34,387 nt of DNA, taken from positions 1 through 34,387 of the forward strand of contig JAKDMP010000005.1 in NCBI GenBank assembly GCA_030452225.1, given 5' to 3'. The notes beneath the pieces are model-generated. The model did no database searches. It had not been told where the DNA came from and saw only the letters and a list, made by a program, of their open reading frames with translations. A program made the position numbers and the translations under genes. This document shows positions 29,852 through 34,387 of the stretch, one piece after another; position 1 is the first letter of the stretch; the number at the start of each line of letters is the position of its first letter. Source of the DNA: Gammaproteobacteria bacterium (lineage in GTDB: Bacteria > Pseudomonadota > Gammaproteobacteria > JAKDMP01).

Positions 29852-30874
29852 ATGGACGTATACGAAAAGTCCGAAGTCGTCGTCATCACCGGCGCAAGCG
29901 CCGGCGTTGGCCGCGCGACGGCACGTGCGTTTGCCAAGCACGGTGCGCACATCGGCCTGATTGCACGCGATACCGCTCGGCTGGAAGCGGCGCGCGGTGA
30001 AGTCGAAGCTCTGGGCGGCAAGGCGCTCGCCGTCAGTGTCGACGTGGCCGACGCAGCCGCGCTCGAACGCGCGGCTGAGACGATCGAGAGCAACCTCGGG
30101 GAGATCGACATCTGGATCAATGCCGCGATGACAACCATTGTCGCACCGCTCGCCGAGATCGAGCCAGGCGAATTCAAGCGCGTCTCAGAAGTCACCTATC
30201 TCGGCAACGTTTACGGCACAATGGCCGCGCTGAAGCGCATGCTGCCGCGCAACCGCGGCACGATCGTTCAGGTGAGCTCCGCACTCGCCTACCATTCAGT
30301 GCCGTTACAGGCGCCGTACTGCGGCGCCAAGCACGCGATCAACGGCTACACCGACTCGCTGCGCGCCGAGCTGCTGCACCGCGGCAGTCATGTCCACGTC
30401 ACCGCCGTCGATTTGCCGGGGCTCAATACGCCGCAGTTCGACTGGGCCCTTAACAAGATGCCGCAGCGCCTGCGTCCAGTCGCGCCCGTCTACCAGCCCG
30501 AGGTTGCCGCGCGCGCGATCGTCTGGGCCGCGCATCACCGCCGGGCGCGGCTGTACGTCGGGCTGTCGGCGTTGTTGATGATTTGGGCCGATAAGTTTGC
30601 ACCGGGGCTGCTCGATCGCTATATGGCCCGCAGCGCCGTTAGTGGCCAGCAAACGGCTGAGCCCGCCAATCCCGACCAGCCGAACAACCTTTGGCAGCCG
30701 GGTTCCGGCGATCATGGCGCGCGCGGCCGCTTCAGCGCTGGAGCCTACGAGCACAGCGTCCAGCTCTGGGCGACCACGCACCGCGGTTGGCTTGCGCTTG
30801 CCGGTGCCGCGCTCGCCGCTGGTGCCATCTGCGCGAGCGCCGCCCGGCGGCGGCGAAGACATGGACTACCGTAA
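29852..30874 (+). CDS. SDR-family oxidoreductase
   Basis: VVVITGASAGVGRATARAFAKHG (TGxxxGxG), VQVSSALAYHSVPLQAPYCGAKHA (S...YxxxK); start at MDVYEKSEVV, since the longer ORF only reads into the upstream pseudogene. Confidence 0.9.
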   Translation: MDVYEKSEVVVITGASAGVGRATARAFAKHGAHIGLIARDTARLEAARGEVEALGGKALAVSVDVADAAALERAAETIESNLGEIDIWINAAMTTIVAPLAEIEPGEFKRVSEVTYLGNVYGTMAALKRMLPRNRGTIVQVSSALAYHSVPLQAPYCGAKHAINGYTDSLRAELLHRGSHVHVTAVDLPGLNTPQFDWALNKMPQRLRPVAPVYQPEVAARAIVWAAHHRRARLYVGLSALLMIWADKFAPGLLDRYMARSAVSGQQTAEPANPDQPNNLWQPGSGDHGARGRFSAGAYEHSVQLWATTHRGWLALAGAALAAGAICASAARRRRRHGLP

Positions 30875-30962
30875 CCCCGTAACCGTACCCTCAAATCTGA
30901 GGAGACGCTGATTAGATCATTTCTTGTCAATTCGGCAAAAGCAGAGATCTGAAAAAGGCAAA

Positions 30963-31048
30963 AAGATGGACCTCGGCCTGCGCCGGCGTTGACGGCTATG
31001 CAAAATGCCCTGTACATCGTCATTCTGGCGCAGGCCGGAATCCATCTT
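30963..31048. repeat. Long imperfect inverted repeat (about 31-nt arms, 23-nt loop)
   Basis: AAGATGGACCTCGGCCTGCGCCGGCGTTGACG versus the reverse complement of the right arm, AAGATGGATTCCGGCCTGCGCCAGAATGACG. Confidence 0.85.
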
Positions 31049-31117
31049 AGCCTTTCGCCCCAGAGCACGCGCATGAAGCTGTACAATGTTCGATAAGGCC
31101 TCTGCCCCCTGGGACCG

Positions 31118-31292
31118 CGGACATCTTGCCCGCATACGGCCCGGCAGGGCCGTTTTGCCTCGCCCAGCGGGCAGGATACCCGCGCTCCTAGCCCGCGCAG
31201 GGCGCAATAGCGCAGCGCATTGCGCCGCATGCTTCTGCAGCTCGGCGATCCCAGACATTCGGCGTATTACGGCCTGATCGCCCTAATGCGCC
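31118..31292. repeat. Cluster of four short palindromic (REP/MITE-like) elements
   Basis: GCGGACATCTTGCCCGC (31118), GCGGGCAGGATACCCGC (31167), GGCGCAAT-N10-ATTGCGCC (31201), GGCGTATTA...TAATGCGCC (31261). Confidence 0.7.
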
Positions 31293-31374
31293 CTACGACA
31301 ACTGGTACCAGCCGCGCTGTGGGTAAGCCCCAGTAGAAGCCAGCTCCACACGCGCAACAAAACTGAGCTTTGCA

Positions 31375-32724
31375 TCAGTCTGGCGGCGCGGGCTCGTTGG
31401 CTAATTTCTTGAAAGGCGTAACAGTGCCATCCTTGGCCACTTGGATCGTTCTGCGGAAATGCCAGGAAAACAGCGCGATTGCCAGCACCCCGTAGAGCGC
31501 CGATAGCACGATGATTGTGATCTGGTTAATCTGCTGGCCGGCGAAGATGCTGACGAAGAATTGCACCAGGAACAGCGACAGCAGCGCGGTCGCGCCGCGG
31601 AAGGTGAGACTCTTGTCCACTAGGAGGGCCACCGCGAACAGCGATTGGGCACCGGTAATGAGCAGTTCAAGGCGTTGGTGATAATCGATCGGCAGCCCGC
31701 GGAAGGCCGTCGCCGAGATGGCAAAGACTATGGGCAGACTGCCGACGAGTAGAGTCCACTGGTTAACCTTGCTTGATAACAGCGTGCCTAGGGAGTCGTC
31801 GGCCTTGAGTCGCCACGCATAAAGGCAGGCCACGATCAGCTCGGGTGACTCGCTCGCCAGCGGCGCAACCCACTGCACCAATAGGAACTCTGAGATCCCA
31901 AGCTGCTGGCCGGTATTAACCAGGTTTTCAGCGAAGTGCTCGGCAGTCAGAAGGATCACCACCGCGGCGAACACGAACATGGCGCTCACCCAGGCTCGGC
32001 GCGGGCGCTTATCCTTATCACCGACCCACTGCGATACCCCAAGCAGCTCCGGTTTGGTTGGCTGCATCTTCGAGAGCCGCCATCCATATACTGCGAAAAT
32101 CCCTATGAACACCAGCGAGTCCCATAACATGAGGTTGCTCTTCAGCGGCAGGGTCAGCGAGTACAATGTGGCAATACCGAGAAAGACGATCTCAACCGAC
32201 ATATTCGGCGCCAACCGGACCTCTCCGGCACTAGTCGATTTCGATGTGATTTCTTTGTTGCCGGATCGGCGTGCCCTCCACACTGCAAGGCTGGCCACCA
32301 GGACTACGAGCGGCCAGCCGACGCCCACCAGTACCCGGTTCGCACCGGTCATGTTCGCCAGCGCCAGAGAGCAGACGTTCGACTCACCGGTAAGGCCGGG
32401 CGAGCCCTGCGCGTATATCCCGCCGCATTGCCAGGTGAACACGAAATCGACGGCGTACTCGGGCAAAACCGCTAGCAATGCCAGCAACGCCAACGCCAGC
32501 CCCGCGTTGATATCCACCTGTGCCGCTTCCGCGGCCCACGATAGGATGAAGGCCCCGCCGATGATCGCGATACCGAAAACCAAGGCGGCGAGCGCGGGCG
32601 CCAGCGTGAGACTAGGCAGGCTAAAATAGGCTGCCGCGCCGAGGTAGCTGCCCGGCAAAGTGGCCAGTGCTGCCAGCCACAACGGAAACGGAGGTAGGTG
32701 GGGTCTGTGGCGCTTTGCAGTCAC
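31375..32724 (-). CDS. CaCA-superfamily (sodium/calcium or cation/proton) exchanger
   Basis: Polytopic ORF with two alpha-repeat-like segments: LLAVLPEYAVDFVFTWQ...ANMTGANRVLVG and VAPLASESPELIVACLYAW...LLSSKVNQWTLLVG; GTG start. Confidence 0.8.
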   Translation of the reverse strand: MTAKRHRPHLPPFPLWLAALATLPGSYLGAAAYFSLPSLTLAPALAALVFGIAIIGGAFILSWAAEAAQVDINAGLALALLALLAVLPEYAVDFVFTWQCGGIYAQGSPGLTGESNVCSLALANMTGANRVLVGVGWPLVVLVASLAVWRARRSGNKEITSKSTSAGEVRLAPNMSVEIVFLGIATLYSLTLPLKSNLMLWDSLVFIGIFAVYGWRLSKMQPTKPELLGVSQWVGDKDKRPRRAWVSAMFVFAAVVILLTAEHFAENLVNTGQQLGISEFLLVQWVAPLASESPELIVACLYAWRLKADDSLGTLLSSKVNQWTLLVGSLPIVFAISATAFRGLPIDYHQRLELLITGAQSLFAVALLVDKSLTFRGATALLSLFLVQFFVSIFAGQQINQITIIVLSALYGVLAIALFSWHFRRTIQVAKDGTVTPFKKLANEPAPPD

Positions 32725-33297
32725 TCTCGCGTAGCTCCCATTCGCTAATTTGGCACGAGCACAATCTTGACCCGGCCTCGCCTATCGATTTTGCTGCGCT
32801 TGTGCACCGATTGCGGCAGCCCAGCCTTCGGCTGCAGTGAACCGCGGATACCTGCCAAGGACAATAGGGATAACTCCGTAACGACCCGAGGGTAACTCCC
32901 TATGCCTGCTGTTTACCGAACAATTAAACGGTGGCAACTGCTCACCCATCATCTTTGCGGAGCTCCGCAGCAGGGCGGTCCTGGCAACCGCGCTTCGCGC
33001 ACTGGGAGCGCGGGCATCGACAATACAAGGTACCTGCTCACTCATCTCCTTCTGCGCAGGAGGACTTTTCTTGGATAAGCGTTAGCGCATGGCCTTCCGA
33101 TTCGGAGGCTTGTCGGTGGATGCGCTGCGCTCTCATTCCATCCGGGGCTCTCTTTTTATCTCTATTATTCAATGAGGTGGCGATTAAAGACGTGCGCTTC
33201 CTCGCTGTCCCTTGATTTGCCCCCATATTGCCCCACGGAACCAGACAGAGGCGCTTCACAGCCGCCGGACATAGATATTCCAAGTACTATAGGGTAG

Positions 33298-33321
33298 CGT
33301 TATAGCTCACGTCACATAGCG
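33298..33321. promoter_or_regulatory. Candidate ModE-family operator
   Basis: CGTTATA-GCTCACGTC-ACATAGCG; same length and arms as the E. coli modA ModE site recalled from memory (CGTTATATTGTCGCCTACATAACG); lies 88 bp before a mosB-like start. Confidence 0.65.
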
Positions 33322-33408
33322 CTCTTGATCGCAAAGCGCTGTTGTTCACATCATATAAAGAGTAGCGATATAGTCCACATTCTGACAAATCAAGACCTGG
33401 AGATAGAT

Positions 33409-34221
33409 ATGGCAAATGCATCGAGCGCCATCGAATCCATACTAAGTGGAGGCTCTCTGACCGACGTCGATGTCCTCAAGGCAACGGAAAGTTTCCCCGA
33501 CTACGCGGTGCTTCCGGATGTGAGCGTCGTAAAGGTTGGCGGGCAGAGCCTCATCGACCGCGGCAAAGCGGCGGTCTTCCCGGTCGTGGAAGAGCTCGAG
33601 AGCGCACGTAAGAAGTACCAACTGCTTATCGGCACCGGCGCCGGAACGCGGGCGCGCCACCTCTACGCCTTGGCGGCGGATCTCGGCCTGCCGACCGGTG
33701 TGCTCACCGATATCGGCACCGCGGTCGCCGGCGAAAATGCCGCCATCCTCGGCTACCTGATGGCGAAGTACGGGGTACCGGTGGTCAACATCTCCGAGTT
33801 CGCGGCACTGCCCTTGTTCCTTGCCGAGCGCAACGCGGCGATCTTCCCCGGCATGCCGCCCTATGACATGTGGCAGCACGTGCCCAGCGAGGGGCTCATC
33901 CCGCCCTACCGCACCGACGCCGGCTGCTACCTCGTCGCCGAGGTCTACGGCTGCGGGCAGATGATCTACGTCAAGGACGAGGACGGCCTGTATACCGCCA
34001 ACCCCAAGCAGGATTCGAATGCCAAGCTGATCCCCAAAGCAACGGTCGACGAGGTCATCGCCATGGACCTGCCCGATCTGGTGATCGAGGGACCGGTTCT
34101 AGAGCTGATGCGCCATGCCCGTCACGTGAAATCGGTACAGGTGATCAACGGCCTAAAGCCGGGCCTGCTCACCAAAGCCCTGGCCGGCGAGCACGTCGGC
34201 ACCATCATCACCGCAGCCTGA
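33409..34221 (+). CDS. mosB: Molybdenum storage protein subunit beta-like (amino acid kinase fold)
   Basis: Start at ATGGCAAATGCATCG after CTGGAGATAG; VVKVGGQSLIDRGKAAVFPVVEEL, LLIGTGAGTRARHLYALAADLGLP, GMPPYDMW, IPPYRTDAGCYLVAE, VKDEDGLYTANPK, LAGEHVGTIITAA; close to Azotobacter MosB as recalled. Confidence 0.85.
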   Translation: MANASSAIESILSGGSLTDVDVLKATESFPDYAVLPDVSVVKVGGQSLIDRGKAAVFPVVEELESARKKYQLLIGTGAGTRARHLYALAADLGLPTGVLTDIGTAVAGENAAILGYLMAKYGVPVVNISEFAALPLFLAERNAAIFPGMPPYDMWQHVPSEGLIPPYRTDAGCYLVAEVYGCGQMIYVKDEDGLYTANPKQDSNAKLIPKATVDEVIAMDLPDLVIEGPVLELMRHARHVKSVQVINGLKPGLLTKALAGEHVGTIITAA

Positions 34222-34246
34222 CCGTAGATACCGGGAGAAACCTACA

Positions 34247-34387
34247 ATGACCAGCGATACCACCGCACGACACGTTCCCTCGGCGCTGATGCGCCAGACG
34301 CTCCTAAACCGTGACTTGGTAAGGCCCGCCACCAACCGGCCGGTGATACGGATGCTGCCGCAGCTACGCGTCGTCAAGCTCGGCGGC
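34247..34387 (+). CDS. mosA: Molybdenum storage protein subunit alpha-like, 5' part (truncated by window end)
   Basis: MTSDTTARHVPSALMRQTLLNRDLVRPATNRPVIRMLPQLRVVKLGG resembles the MosA N-terminus (LARQTLQDRDLTRPVAGKRPIRLLPWLQVVKIGG, from memory); GGGAGAAA RBS upstream. Confidence 0.8.
   Translation, partial: MTSDTTARHVPSALMRQTLLNRDLVRPATNRPVIRMLPQLRVVKLGG

Noticed and set aside
31086-31277. 63-aa ORF in the palindrome cluster
   Set aside because: Encoded by repeat elements; not protein-like.
33038-33283. Small ORFs in the gap before mosB
   Set aside because: No motifs, no RBS support and biased composition; treated as intergenic.

Overview
The window is GC-rich and bacterial (proteobacterial-like) and dense with genes for carbohydrate oxidation and respiration. 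From left to right: (1) a compact plus-strand pentose-phosphate/glycolysis operon (transketolase, transaldolase, pgi, HAD phosphatase, 6-phosphogluconate dehydrogenase, 6-phosphogluconolactonase); (2) a bo3-type quinol oxidase operon (cyoABCD) joined to it by a 4-bp ATGA overlap, followed by a periplasmic beta-propeller gene; (3) zwf, a CrtI-like FAD oxidoreductase, an MFS transporter and an NDH-2-like dehydrogenase; (4) GH15 (minus strand) and galM (plus strand); (5) a minus-strand, translationally overlapping three-gene unit: a GMC oxidoreductase with a three-Cys motif, a gluconate-2-dehydrogenase-subunit-3-like protein without an obvious Tat signal, and a membrane protein that is an internal tandem duplication with matching His residues; (6) a PoxB-like TPP enzyme plus an enolase-superfamily protein; (7) a small decayed region with two short tandem repeats and a multi-lesion Fe-S oxidoreductase pseudogene, then an SDR; (8) a palindrome-rich intergenic region and a CaCA-type exchanger; (9) a molybdenum-storage-protein-like pair (mosB, and mosA cut by the window edge) preceded by a ModE-box-like palindrome. 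The best candidates for something undescribed are the GMC/subunit-3/duplicated-membrane-protein complex, the possible non-phosphorylative sugar-oxidation pathway around it, and the coupling of the pentose-phosphate operon to a quinol oxidase. No CRISPR array, tRNA, rRNA or intact mobile element was recognised. All family calls come from reading the translations and from memory; no database search was run.
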